This document shows positions 25,401-34,662 of a stretch of 64,000 bases of DNA, one piece after another. The notes under the pieces are model-generated. The model did not search any database and was not told where the DNA came from. It saw only the letters and a list, made by a program, of their open reading frames with translations. Source of the DNA: Datisca glomerata (taxonomy: Eukaryota; Streptophyta; Magnoliopsida; Cucurbitales; Datiscaceae). The position numbers were made by a program, and so were the translations under genes. How positions within the stretch are numbered: the first letter of the stretch is position 1; each line of letters starts with the position of its first letter. The stretch covers positions 1,798,547-1,862,546 of the forward strand of contig QANY01009128.1 in NCBI GenBank assembly GCA_003255025.1, read 5' to 3'.

Positions 25401-25975
25401 CTTCGTAAGCATCAGTAACAAGAGTGGTATATAAAATTATCAATTTACCCCTCTTATTATTATTTCCTTAACTCTTTTATTAATTTTGAATAAGAAAGAC
25501 ATAATAGTGAATTGTCTCGTACAATTCCTCATGTCTTATTCAATTATACATTTCATCGAGTACTTGGCCAGGTTAATTTATTCACACACTCATTGATAAA
25601 GCATAAGGTGATATTGTTTCATTTTACAATCTAACCAAGAATTTTCATATATGTGAATCACACAACTCCAACATAGTTGAATCACGATACCAACAGCTGA
25701 GGTATCATTCGACAATTCAAACTCACTCCTTTGGCATAATCGGACTCGATTACCCAGCAGATCCTAAGACTGCGAATAATGATCTAAACTATTTCAAAAG
25801 AGTTTATCTGGAAGACCCCTCAGTGTTTACTCTTCTTACATTGACAATAGTTTTAGGACTTGAGTAAATTAATGGAAAAACTTTCATGCATTCATTAAAT
25901 ATACAAAATGTCAGAGAAATAACTAAATACTCATAAATAATTATTACACCATACTTTATGGACATATTTCCAACA
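22462..25975 (-). mobile_element. Solo LTR of a Copia family related to the 12.6-kb element, itself interrupted
   Basis: It is the reverse complement of the Copia LTR type seen at 8161-9981 and 18942-20783. The right end reads TGGACATATTTCCAACA and the left end TGTTGGATCGAGTTTTAAA. A perfect target duplication ACTTG flanks it (22457-22461 and 25976-25980). There is no internal region, so it is a solo LTR. It is split at 23275-25169 by another LTR. Confidence 0.88.
23275..25169 (-). mobile_element. Second solo LTR nested inside the first
   Basis: It is a related LTR in the same orientation, starting TGCTAGGATCGATCAGTTTT and ending ATGGATATATTCCAACA. The flanking 5-mers GTTTA and GTTTC (23270-23274 and 25170-25174) look like a target duplication with one change. 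The outer LTR resumes with TTTCTTCTATTTTTATCC right after it, matching the known LTR order. Confidence 0.8.
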
Positions 25976-26760
25976 ACTTGAGGGTATCATAGTTATTTGT
26001 ATGACTTCAAGTCCCATAGTCATCTGGGTGACGTTGGGTGTTATAATCATCTGCGTGTCTTTGGATTCAGTGGTCATTTTACCTTATGTAAGGTCTTTTC
26101 TCATATTCGTCTTAGGTAAGTTATGAGGTCTTGGCAACTGTGACCATTATCAAAGTACTCCGTCCCAGCATCTCGTGTACTTAGGTGCCACAAAATATTA
26201 CCATTGTCTTTTACCCTAGGTTGGGTCTTTTTCCAATCATCTTATGTGATAAGGATGTCTTGTTAGGCTATCGCCTTGAATGAGGTCTTTTTACCCTTCG
26301 TAGAGTCTTTTTCCAGATCATCATATATGATAACCATGCCTCTTAGCCATGGTCTTAGGTGAGGTCTTTCATCCGAGGGATCAATGTCCTCGGGCGCCAT
26401 GAAATATTATCGTGGTCCTTTTGTCCTATGTAGAGTCTTTCTCCTAATCATCTTTGGTGAAAAGGAGGCCTCACCTAGCCATGGTGAGGACTTCCATCTG
26501 AGGGTTCCATGACCTCAGGCGCCCTATGTAGGGTCTTTCTCCAAATCATCTTAAGTGATCAGGAGGCCTCATCTATCCATGGTCTAGGTTGAGGTCTTCT
26601 ATCTGAGTGTTCTATGACCTCGGGTGCCACGATATATTTTCATGGTCATTTTACCCAATGTAGGGTCTTTTCTCTAGATCATCTTAAGTGATAAGGATGC
26701 CTCGTTAGGCCGTCACCTTGGTTGAGGTCTTTCGTCCGAGGGTTTTATGACCTCGTGCCT
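25976..26760 (-). repeat. Tandem repeats of the Gypsy 3' region, units of roughly 120-150 bp
   Basis: Imperfect repeats carry the recurring phrases GAGGTCTT, CCGAGGG, TGACCTCGGGCGCC, ATGTAGGGTCTTT and AATCATCTTAAGTGAT. About five units can be followed between 26090 and 26760, preceded by a shorter-period block continuing from before 22461. Confidence 0.7.
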
Positions 26761-27103
26761 TTATCCATTGCGTCATCTTCCATGACATCTTCTATACTGT
26801 CTGATCCCTCATTCTCTTGGAATGGTGTCATCTCTATCATAAAGTCAATGAGTACTTGAGAGTTGATTGTGATCTGGGGTTCACATCTGATGTCGAACTC
26901 GCTTAACTCCGGAGAAGTCATCCATGAGACTAAGTATCTCATGCCCCCACTATAGCATCCACCATTTGATCTATTTTTAAAAAATGGAAGCCGCCCGTTG
27001 GGCACACTTTATTCATGTTAGTGAAGTCTATATATAATCTCCATTTTTCGTTCTTCTTCTTTTCTACCACCGTGTTAACTAATCAGTTAGGGTAGTGAAC
27101 CTC
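26745..27103 (-). pseudogene. Gypsy pol remnant: RT start fused to the region after RNase H
   Basis: Minus strand, from 27103: EVHYPN, then NTVVVEKKKNEKWRLYIDF, NMNKVCP, FHFLKIDQMVDAIVG. These are the first conserved RT blocks of Gypsy elements (to about 26945). The frame then runs into SPELSEFDIRCEP and NSQVLIDFMIEMTP (about 26925-26830). In intact elements of the Tat/Retand type these lie after the first RNase H domain (LSEFDI...AQVLADF). So several hundred codons, including the YxDD catalytic box, are missing. In-frame stops are present. A non-functional remnant, useful for orienting the element. Confidence 0.8.
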
Positions 27104-27124
27104 TTAGGTCTTGATATGTTCCAC

Positions 27125-27530
27125 TATCATTCATGTAACTTGTGACTTCTACGGTCATGATAATTATGCTCGCTCTCTCGTGAGAGCATTGGCGTAATCT
27201 GTGGTCTCTTAGTTCTTAATAATCATGCTTGCTCTCACGATCATATGTGACCTCTTGGATCTCGATAATTATGTTCACTCTTTTGTGGAAGCTTTCTGTA
27301 TTTTATGACCTCTCGGGTCTTGATAATTATGTTCACTCTCTCGTGGGAGCGTTGCGTATTTTGTGACCTCTCGGGTCTTAATAATTAGGTTTGCTCTCTC
27401 GTGAGAGCGTTTGTATATTTCGTGACCTCTTGGGTCTTGATAGTCATGTTTGCTCTCTTGGGAACGCTTGCATATTTCGTGACCTCTCGGGTCTTGATAA
27501 TTATGTTTGCTCTCTCACGGAAGCATTTTA
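27125..27530. repeat. 58-bp tandem repeat array inside the Gypsy element
   Basis: About seven units carry the core GTGACCTCTCGGGTCTTGAT, followed by AATTATGTTCACTCTCTCG and TGAGAGCGTT. Unit starts near 27129, 27248, 27306, 27362, 27421 and 27479 give a period close to 58 bp. Confidence 0.88.
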
Positions 27531-28232
27531 ACTGCACTTGTATATTCCTAGGGAATTTACATTGTACTTCTATTTCTAGTTTCTTATCCCCTAATGATCA
27601 GACCAAAATGATTTATAGACCTTGTGTTGAGGCGTCGTAGTAATATAATTCAGAGATTTTAGGACTTTTTATTATGTCCTAGGATCTCATTGCTTGTAAT
27701 AAGCTCATGCTTAATATCATACAAAATTAAAGTGCTCTAAAAATATTGAAACAATAATAAAATTGAGCATACAAAATAAATAATATACCAAAAAATTTTA
27801 ATGGAGATCATCGATGTGACTCTTGATTTTGAGAGAATATAAAAAAATTCAAGATAATACATATTTGAGTTGTGTGGTCCGCGTCCTGATCCTAAAACTT
27901 GCTCTTATCTAAAATGATAAATAATATTCGTGGAAGTAATTGCATGATTCTCCTGACATTAAAAATACATCAAATAATGTAAGTTAATCAAGGAGAACTT
28001 TTGCAAATTAATTACATTAAATAAGAAATAAATAATTAGCAAATAAATTTTAATTATATTAAGTAAAAAAGAAATAATAATAATAATGCAAATAAATCTT
28101 CCCTTAAATGTTGTATTTATTGCATATTTGTTCCGTCATTTGTGTTCATTAAGAACCTGAAAAATTTGACTTAGAGGAGCTGATTGGGCCATTTGAAGGA
28201 GGTAGGAAAAGCTGAGCCATTGAGGAGGGAAG
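27531..28232 (-). mobile_element. Gypsy internal sequence, non-coding
   Basis: AT-rich with no recognised coding blocks. The last part (28160-28232) is the left flank of the next solo LTR. Confidence 0.45.
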
Positions 28233-30425
28233 TGTTGGGGGTTATGCCCTCAGAGCATGTGTATTGACATTTTGATATGAAATTTAATGAGAATTATATT
28301 TTTCTTATAATTGTTCTATTAAATTATTGTTGAATAATTTATACAAATATCTGAAAATTCTATTTTCATTCATGAGACTATGATCTTGTATTAGTACGGA
28401 TGATTAAGATTATAGATAATGAATAAAATTGTCAGCAACATATTAAAGTATAGAATATTTAATGAATGATTGCTAGTACAGTTCACTAAGCATTATAAAT
28501 GCGTGTGATCTAGATCTGAATTATTGATGTGGACATACATCTTAGTGAAGATACTTTATATAATGAGATTATATATGACTGGACCGATGTGACTTGATAT
28601 ATTTATCATCGTTCCGTTTATAATAAAAATTTAATACACATCAATTCGATGATCTTATGTAGATCAGTCTAAATTTTGAGTAGTCATGAACTTCTATACA
28701 TAACTACTGGATCTTTTGATTCATTCGTTAATTTGTTTGTAAAACAGGCTAGTGACTTTTATTTTGGAGATTTGGTGATATGGATAGTTGGGAACATGAT
28801 CTTATAAGATTTGAAATTCAAGCTTTCCTAACGGGTCGTATATTGGTTCCCTTAAGTGTTAGTTCTAGAACTGTAAGGTTATTGAACTCAAATTTATAAT
28901 AAAATTATAAATTAACCATTCACTAGTGGATTTATGGTACTTGAGGATCAAGAGGTATTTAGAAGGGTAAAATGATAATTTTGACTAATTCTAATTTACG
29001 AACCAATAATTGAAGGAAAAAACAACATGAATTGATTATATTAGTGGACTACATGAAAATACTTTGTAAATACAATCTATAATCTTTAATAATACAATTC
29101 CATATTTATAGTGGAGTAATAATGAAATTAATAATAAGATTATTTAATTAAAGAGTTTGATTATTAATCTAGTTTATTGGAGTTAGGATTATAGGTACAT
29201 AGTCTCCAAGTCACCTCTATACTAGGCACACTAGGGTGTGAATATTTCAGGACATGAGAAAATGACTGACTTGCAAAAAAAAATTATTTTGGGGCAAGTA
29301 CATAATTATGAAATAATTATATGTGATTAATTAATTGAATTATATATACTACATAATTATCGATTATTTTTGAATTATCGATAAGTAAGACAAAATATCT
29401 AATTTGTGAAATTAGATAATTAAATTATTATTAGATAATAATTTGGATCAACTAAATCTGTTATTTGTGAACTAACAGATAATTTAGTTAATAGGGATAA
29501 TCAGATATGTTAATTTTTAATTAACTATTATCTATATATTTTTTTATTAAAATAAATATTTAATCTACATAATTGCCGCGTGTCGATCAACGATTGTGAA
29601 TCATAGATCATCGCGGGCTGCTATAGTGCCACATGGCACTACAGCAGTAGGCACGTAACACTGTAGTGCCACACGGCACTACAGTGTGGCATGACACACA
29701 GTGCCTCGGCACTGTGTTGCTTCACGCTAACTGCAGTGCTGTGTGGCACTGCAGTTGTGCACCATTATACAGTAGGTCCCACTGTATTGAGTAATTTAAA
29801 ATTAAATATTAATTTTTAATTGTCCTAAAATATCTTATACGTCATTATCTAGAATAAAATACAGATTTTCTTCGAATGGTCTAAGTTGATGAATTAGTTG
29901 ATCAGATCATCAGTTAATCAATCAGATAATTGAGTTGTGAACACAATTACTCAAAATGAATTTTCTCAATGATTAATAGTTAATCAAATCTCTAAAAGAA
30001 TCATCATCTTGTTCATTTATAGAATCATCTCACAAAAGTTTTTAGTAAATCTCCAGATCTCATGTGTTGAGAACATCTAAAAACTTAAAAAGTGTCATGT
30101 AATATTCAACGTCCCCACACATGTTCTAGTACGTTGAGAATTGACTTGGAAGATCTTGATGTGGATCTCAAAGTCTATTGATCATTGAAATGATTTTGTG
30201 AGATGAATGATCGATCGATTTTATAAGGACGCTTGATTAAAATTACAAGAGACATATGATTCCTAACCTTACATGTTATAGATTTAATATTAAAATATAT
30301 AATGTATCATGATTAAAAATAATTTTTAATAAAAAATTTTATTTTTAGAAATCGTTACGTCCCACTTATTTTTCTTTTTATTTTTATTAAAAAAATTTAA
30401 ACGTTTGCGCCGCGTTTTTTCAACA
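28233..30425 (+). mobile_element. Solo LTR (2.2 kb) of another long-LTR family
   Basis: It begins TGTTGGGGGTTATGCC and ends TTTTTTCAACA. Flanking GGAAG (28228-28232) and GAAAG (30426-30430) match in 4 of 5 bases. It aligns along its length with 48373-50462. A GC-richer block with repeated AGTGCCACACGGCACT-type palindromes lies at 29620-29765. Confidence 0.85.
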
Positions 30426-31062
30426 GAAAGGATAGGTGTTGGGCTTGCACAACTTGAGCCATTTGACTAACCAAGGCCTGCACACAGAGTTTGGGACCGG
30501 CAGGTGACGTGCGGGTCAGCCCGCAGGTCGCGCAGGGGAACTTATGGGTCAGCTCAGATTCCTTGCTTTGGACTCTCTATTGGGCCCTTGCAAGCTCTTT
30601 CCCTTCGGCTTCTCAAGTGGAAAGCAGGGGTGGACCGGGTAGGTTAACCCGGTTTTGCTGAAGTCGGGTAAGAATGGAGAGCCGTTGCTGCCTCCGCCGG
30701 TGCATGGGGCGCGTGAGGCGGATTTCAGCGGTCATTTTCAACCGGCGTTTTGGAGTTGATCCCGCTCCATTCGAAGTAGATCTAAGCTGGTTGTTCCCGG
30801 CGTACTTCACACCTGCTCGTGGCTCGCTGGCTTCCGCAACGGTGGATTCCGCCACTGCTCTATTTTTTTGGCGTTGATCAATGGTGGCAGCTTCGTGACT
30901 CGCCGAAACAGATTTTTCCACCGATCCAAAACATTCTCCTTCGTCTTCCAATCGTGACTCCTTCGTGACTCACCGTTCTTTTGGCAATCGTGGCTGTGGA
31001 TTATTTTTGTTTGATCGATTTTGAAAAATGGGATATCTACATTCCCACGGATAACATCAAAT
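30426..31062 (-). mobile_element. Gypsy 5' leader, possible gag start
   Basis: On the minus strand this follows the 5' LTR and the PBS-like motif. It contains an open frame of 112 codons (30951-30613) rich in Arg, Ser and Ala (for example RRRQQRLSIL) without a recognised domain. It may be residual gag or leader. GC content is higher than nearby. Confidence 0.45.
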
Positions 31063-31758
31063 TGCTGATGTAAAAATATGTCATGTATTGACTGTGTAGG
31101 AGTACAGCACATGTCGATTTGTTTATGTGGATTTGTTCAGGGATCTATAAAAATCAAGAATGATCATGAAACCACTAGGTAGGGCATCGGGGGTACTCCT
31201 CCTATGCACTCCGACGATTAAGCAATAAAATATTTAGAGAAAAGCAGCAGTGTGGAGAATTACTTACCATTTAATGAAAATCATCATATATTAATAATGA
31301 TTTTCTGTGTCAGTCAAACGTCCAGATTCAGTGTATCTTCTTCTTTATTCTAAAAAGTAATGAAAATATTCATGAAGAATATTATTTTATCATCATATTT
31401 TAGTTATCACTTTATACTCTTTAACAACTATTGAGATTGTCTGATAGATTTGATGGGCCTATCATTTTCTTGTATGACTGATTATTATATCTTATCGTAA
31501 CAGAAAAATGATATCGGTTATTTCGAGTAGCTACGATCCTAGGTATGAGATTATTTTGTCCTTTGTGTGATCTCGGTAGTGTAAGTATATGTGAGGTTGT
31601 GTCCATCGATCTAGTCGTAGTGGGTGCATCGGTCACCATGGTGACTTCGGTCACGAAAGAGTCCTCAGTTTGGACTTAATGTAAGCCCCACCCGAGAAAT
31701 TAGAGTATTTAGCATTGTTCTGAGTAAGCTTTAATCTGAATATTTTTTCTCCCCTACA
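31063..31758 (-). mobile_element. Right (5') LTR of the Gypsy element, uninterrupted
   Basis: 696 bp, minus strand TGTAGGGGAGAAAAAA to ...CATCAGCA. It provides the empty version of the site in which the Copia element inserted in the left LTR. Confidence 0.85.
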
Positions 31759-32521
31759 ATTAATATATTTAACAAATTCTTGTTATAATTGATTAAATTG
31801 AAAGCTACGAAATTAGAATCAATAACTCATAAATAAAAATATAAAATAGATTCATATGATAGATATTCCACTTGTTTTAATTAAAGCAATAAAAACTACT
31901 AAATGAATATTTATCATGTGTACTATATAGTAATTAGACCATGTCAATGTCACCCACTACCATGGTACTCTAAACTCATCCGTCAATCGCCTAAAAAACT
32001 GTTAATCACGGTCACCTCTCTTCAAAATTAAAAGTATCTTCACATCTTCAATCTCTCAATTCATAAAAGAAATAAGAAATGTTTGATGCCCCTACAAGTA
32101 AAATGGTTTTCTGATCAAAGTTTAAAAGACAGCGAACAGACCACTTTGACCTTATTGGAAAAGAAATTTAAGAGCACACTTTTTAATTACTAACGCTCCA
32201 GCTACTAGCTATATAGAAGGTTTGCATGGATGGGAAAAATTAAAAAATTAAATACGTCTGTGTTTTCAGTTGTGGAATTGGAAGCTATCGAATAATATTT
32301 TCAACTTAACTGATTTAATTCATTCATTAATTGATGATAAATGGAATAGGGAGGTTAACAACTTATTATTAAGCTTATTTAAAGCAAGATAGTGCAAAAT
32401 ACGTTACCAGTTACATTATAGGGATTATAAAAGAGAGAAACTGGGTGGAAGTAATATTTTAGAAGCTTTTTTAATGTTTTTTATTTTAGCATATGTTGTT
32501 ATAGTTTTTTATGGTTAATCT
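31759..32521. other. Intergenic, downstream of the glycine-rich protein gene
   Basis: AT-rich sequence without coding motifs. Since the neighbouring gene reads leftward, its 3' UTR and poly-A region would lie here. Confidence 0.6.
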
Positions 32522-33132
32522 TCAAGGCAGCCCACCTCCAAACCCACCGCCAGAACCAGCACCTTCGCCGAACCCTGCACCAGATCCATCGTCTAATCCT
32601 CCACCGCCTCCACCACCACCTCCTCCAGCTCGCCTTCCAACACGGCCAGCTCTTCCTCCAAACCCTGCTCCACCACCAACTCCCCCTCCAAAACCTCCTC
32701 CCCCTCTAACGCCACCACCCCCTCCGATTCCAATCCCTCCACCACCTCCACCCCCAAGTCCACCCCCGCCAAAGCCAGCACCAGCACCAGCACCTACACC
32801 TACACCTGCACCAGATCCGGAACCAGCACCTGCACCGGCACCAGAACCTGCACCTTGCCTCCACCGGCACCCGCACCGGCACCCGCACCGGCACCTGCAC
32901 CGGCACCAGAACCTGCACCAGCACCTGCACCAGCACCGACACCCTCACCATTCCCAGCGCCAGCACCAGCTCCAGCTCCAGCTCCACCATTAACACCCCC
33001 ACCGAACCCTCTACCTCCACCCTCTCCAAAACCACCATTTTGTTCCTCAACAAGCTTCCTCGCACCAATAGTACTGAAAAGCATAAAATTAGCAATTAGA
33101 AGCACAAGAAAGAGAACCCTTAAAGCCATCAT
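32522..33132 (-). CDS. Glycine-rich secreted (cell-wall type) protein, frame interrupted
   Basis: The start is the first ATG of MMALRV (33132; a second ATG is at 33129). Residues 2-25 form a hydrophobic signal peptide (LRVLFLVLLIANFMLF) with likely cleavage after STIGA. A short KLVEEQNGGFGEGGG part leads into long Gly-Ala and Gly-Gly repeats, as in structural GRPs exported to the wall. At about 32850-32866 the Gly-rich frame shifts: the first frame runs into V-Q-V-L repeats and stops near 32800. The Gly-rich coding clearly continues in another frame to a TGA at 32522-32524 (ending GGGFGGGLP). The span from ATG to that stop is 2 more than a multiple of 3. This is a 1-bp loss, a 2-bp gain, a sequencing error in the repeat, or an unusual intron. 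Intact length would be about 203 residues. Confidence 0.65.
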
Positions 33133-33217
33133 ATACAATTATATTATATTCTCTCTCTCTCTATACATAAAATGATATACTTTGAATTCGTTGAAAATTG
33201 TTGAAACAAAAGGTGGC

Positions 33218-33273
33218 ATATATATATATATATATATAAAGAGAGAGAGAGAGAGAGAGAGACACACAGAGAG

Positions 33274-33317
<44 letters not shown>
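33218..33317. repeat. (TA)n and (GA)n microsatellites upstream of the glycine-rich protein gene
   Basis: A TA run (33218-33238) is followed by GA repeats (33240-33317) broken by short ACAC and GCGA interruptions. They lie 90-190 bp before the start codon, in the likely promoter or 5' UTR. A shorter CT run lies at 33150-33163. Confidence 0.95.
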
Positions 33318-33319
<2 letters not shown>

Positions 33320-33889
33320 ATGGGAGTGCTTAGAGTTAATGCCAAAGCCAACTGTCTCTATTGAAACTCAACACTTCAGGATGGGATCCTCAATATATGC
33401 ATGCATATTTTGCTCATTATTTTCCATCTCTCAACTTCCTTTTCAGTCGTTGTTCTTATTCGCATAAGCAGATCGTTTTTTCGTTTTTTTGTTAGAATGT
33501 TGTACCAAATAGCTTGAATCTGTTTCTTCTGTTCTGTGTTGGTTATAATGCATCACGGGTGCTCTTATTTACATATTTACATTAATGGTAGTAATGAGAG
33601 TGCTTAGAGTGTAATTTAGACAATTTATGGTTAGCAATTAAAAACAAACTTAATTTTAATTGTAATCGTCAAAGAAATACAAACTCTAACTTATGAAATA
33701 CAAAGGTATTAAAAATCAAGATAAATGTATGCAATAGTGGAAACAGAGTTGCTTGTCAAAATTATAAATTCTAGTTATCCATTTTATATCGAATAATAAG
33801 CTTAATCTCAAAAAAGTAAGTTTAGCTTTGACGGAGGGGTTTGAATTTATGAATTAAATATTAAAAATAACAGCCTTCATCATTAGCAA
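33318..33889. other. Intergenic between the glycine-rich gene and tRNA-Phe
   Basis: Likely holds the promoter of the leftward glycine-rich gene. No other feature recognised. Confidence 0.6.
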
Positions 33890-33894
33890 GCGGG

Positions 33895-33937
<43 letters not shown>

Positions 33938-33962
33938 GCGTGTTCGATCCACGCTCACCGCA
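33890..33962 (+). tRNA. tRNA-Phe (anticodon GAA)
   Basis: A 73-nt cloverleaf beginning GCGGGGATAGCTCAGTTGGG and ending CACGCTCACCGCA. D-stem GCTC/GAGC, anticodon stem TCAGA/TCTGA with loop CTGAAGA (anticodon GAA), T-stem GCGTG/CACGC with loop TTCGATC. Internal A box (TAGCTCAGTTGG) and B box (GTTCGATCC) for RNA polymerase III are intact. It has the G5 versus A68 mismatch that I recall from plant tRNA-Phe. A CAA motif lies just upstream (AGCAAG), as in many plant tRNA genes. No intron, no encoded CCA. Confidence 0.98.
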
Positions 33963-33998
33963 TTTTCTGTAGTTTTCTTTGTTTGTTTTTTTTTTCAA
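33963..33998 (+). terminator. Pol III terminator T-runs after tRNA-Phe
   Basis: A TTTT lies 2 nt after the tRNA, with further T-runs up to TTTTTTTTTT near 33986-33996. This fits RNA polymerase III termination. Confidence 0.8.
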
Positions 33999-34662
33999 AT
34001 TACGCTTCTTATTAAAAATAACAGTCTTAATGAGTTTTACAATCTCAGAGATGAAATTATAAGGCCTTGCAATCTAACCTTGGGCCATTAAACCAACAGG
34101 CCTAAATGCTTTTTTTACGTAGGAATCTGAGAAATGAAATGCCAAAATATATTGCTTTTGGTTAATAGGATTAAACCCTCTTCATGTAGCAAACTGGTGT
34201 TTCAAGGAAGAAGTTGCAATGACCTAAGAATGTACAATACACATACTTGATATGTCAGTGATTTAACTTCTAAGCATTATTTTTGTTGGTATTTCCACCA
34301 ACAATAAAACAAAATGAGATACTCAGACGAAACAATGAAGAATCGACAGACATGTTGACGACAGCCATGAAATAAATCTCTTGATTAGCTTAATTGGTTC
34401 GCGCTCTTTTCAATAGGCCATCTCCTCTAGTTTTTTTTAGGAGCAGTTGGAGATAAAGGTCAATTTCCTTCACTGTGGACTAGTTTATGCTATCACAGAC
34501 CTGGATACATGAGTTTATAAAAAAGGTTAGAAATAAAACTTCAAAGAAGAACAAGGAGAAATAACAGTTACTATGTAACAGATTGGCTCTAACACTCACC
34601 TGCACGCCTTAAACAGCATATTTCTCAAGCAATGGTACTAGTTATCACAGCACTATACACTT
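33999..34662. other. Intergenic / LPXK 3' region
   Basis: The LPXK gene ends at 34663 reading leftward, so its 3' UTR should lie in the first few hundred bases to the left. No other feature recognised. Confidence 0.5.

Larger units (their letters stand above)
7627..31758 (-). mobile_element. Ty3/Gypsy LTR retrotransposon hosting nested insertions
   Basis: Two LTR copies bracket the element. The left (3') LTR is 7627-8160 plus 20784-20956, split by the Copia insertion. The right (5') LTR is 31063-31758 and is unsplit. A classic purine tract (AAGTGGGGGCAAAT on the minus strand, about 20957-20970) lies inside the left LTR. A PBS-like TTTGATGTTATCCGTGGGAA (about 31043-31062) lies inside the right one. 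Possible target duplications are AGTAA (7622-7626) and ATTAA (31759-31763), 4 of 5 matching. After removing the insertions about 5.8 kb remains. The only coding remnant is a pol fragment at 26.7-27.1 kb. The RT and post-RNase-H motifs, the PBS type and 3' tandem repeats suggest the Tat/Retand group; that is inference. Confidence 0.8.

Noticed and set aside
30613..30951. Possible gene of 112 codons on the minus strand
   Set aside because: It lies in the leader of the Gypsy element and has no recognised domain. Kept only as possible gag or leader.
32511..32993. Open plus-strand frame encoding a proline-rich (extensin-like) protein of 160 residues
   Set aside because: It is the antisense of the glycine-rich gene: GGN codons read backwards give proline codons. 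It has no signal peptide, whereas the minus-strand frame has a good one.
33182..33364. Open frame of Arg-Glu repeats
   Set aside because: Produced by the GA microsatellite alone.
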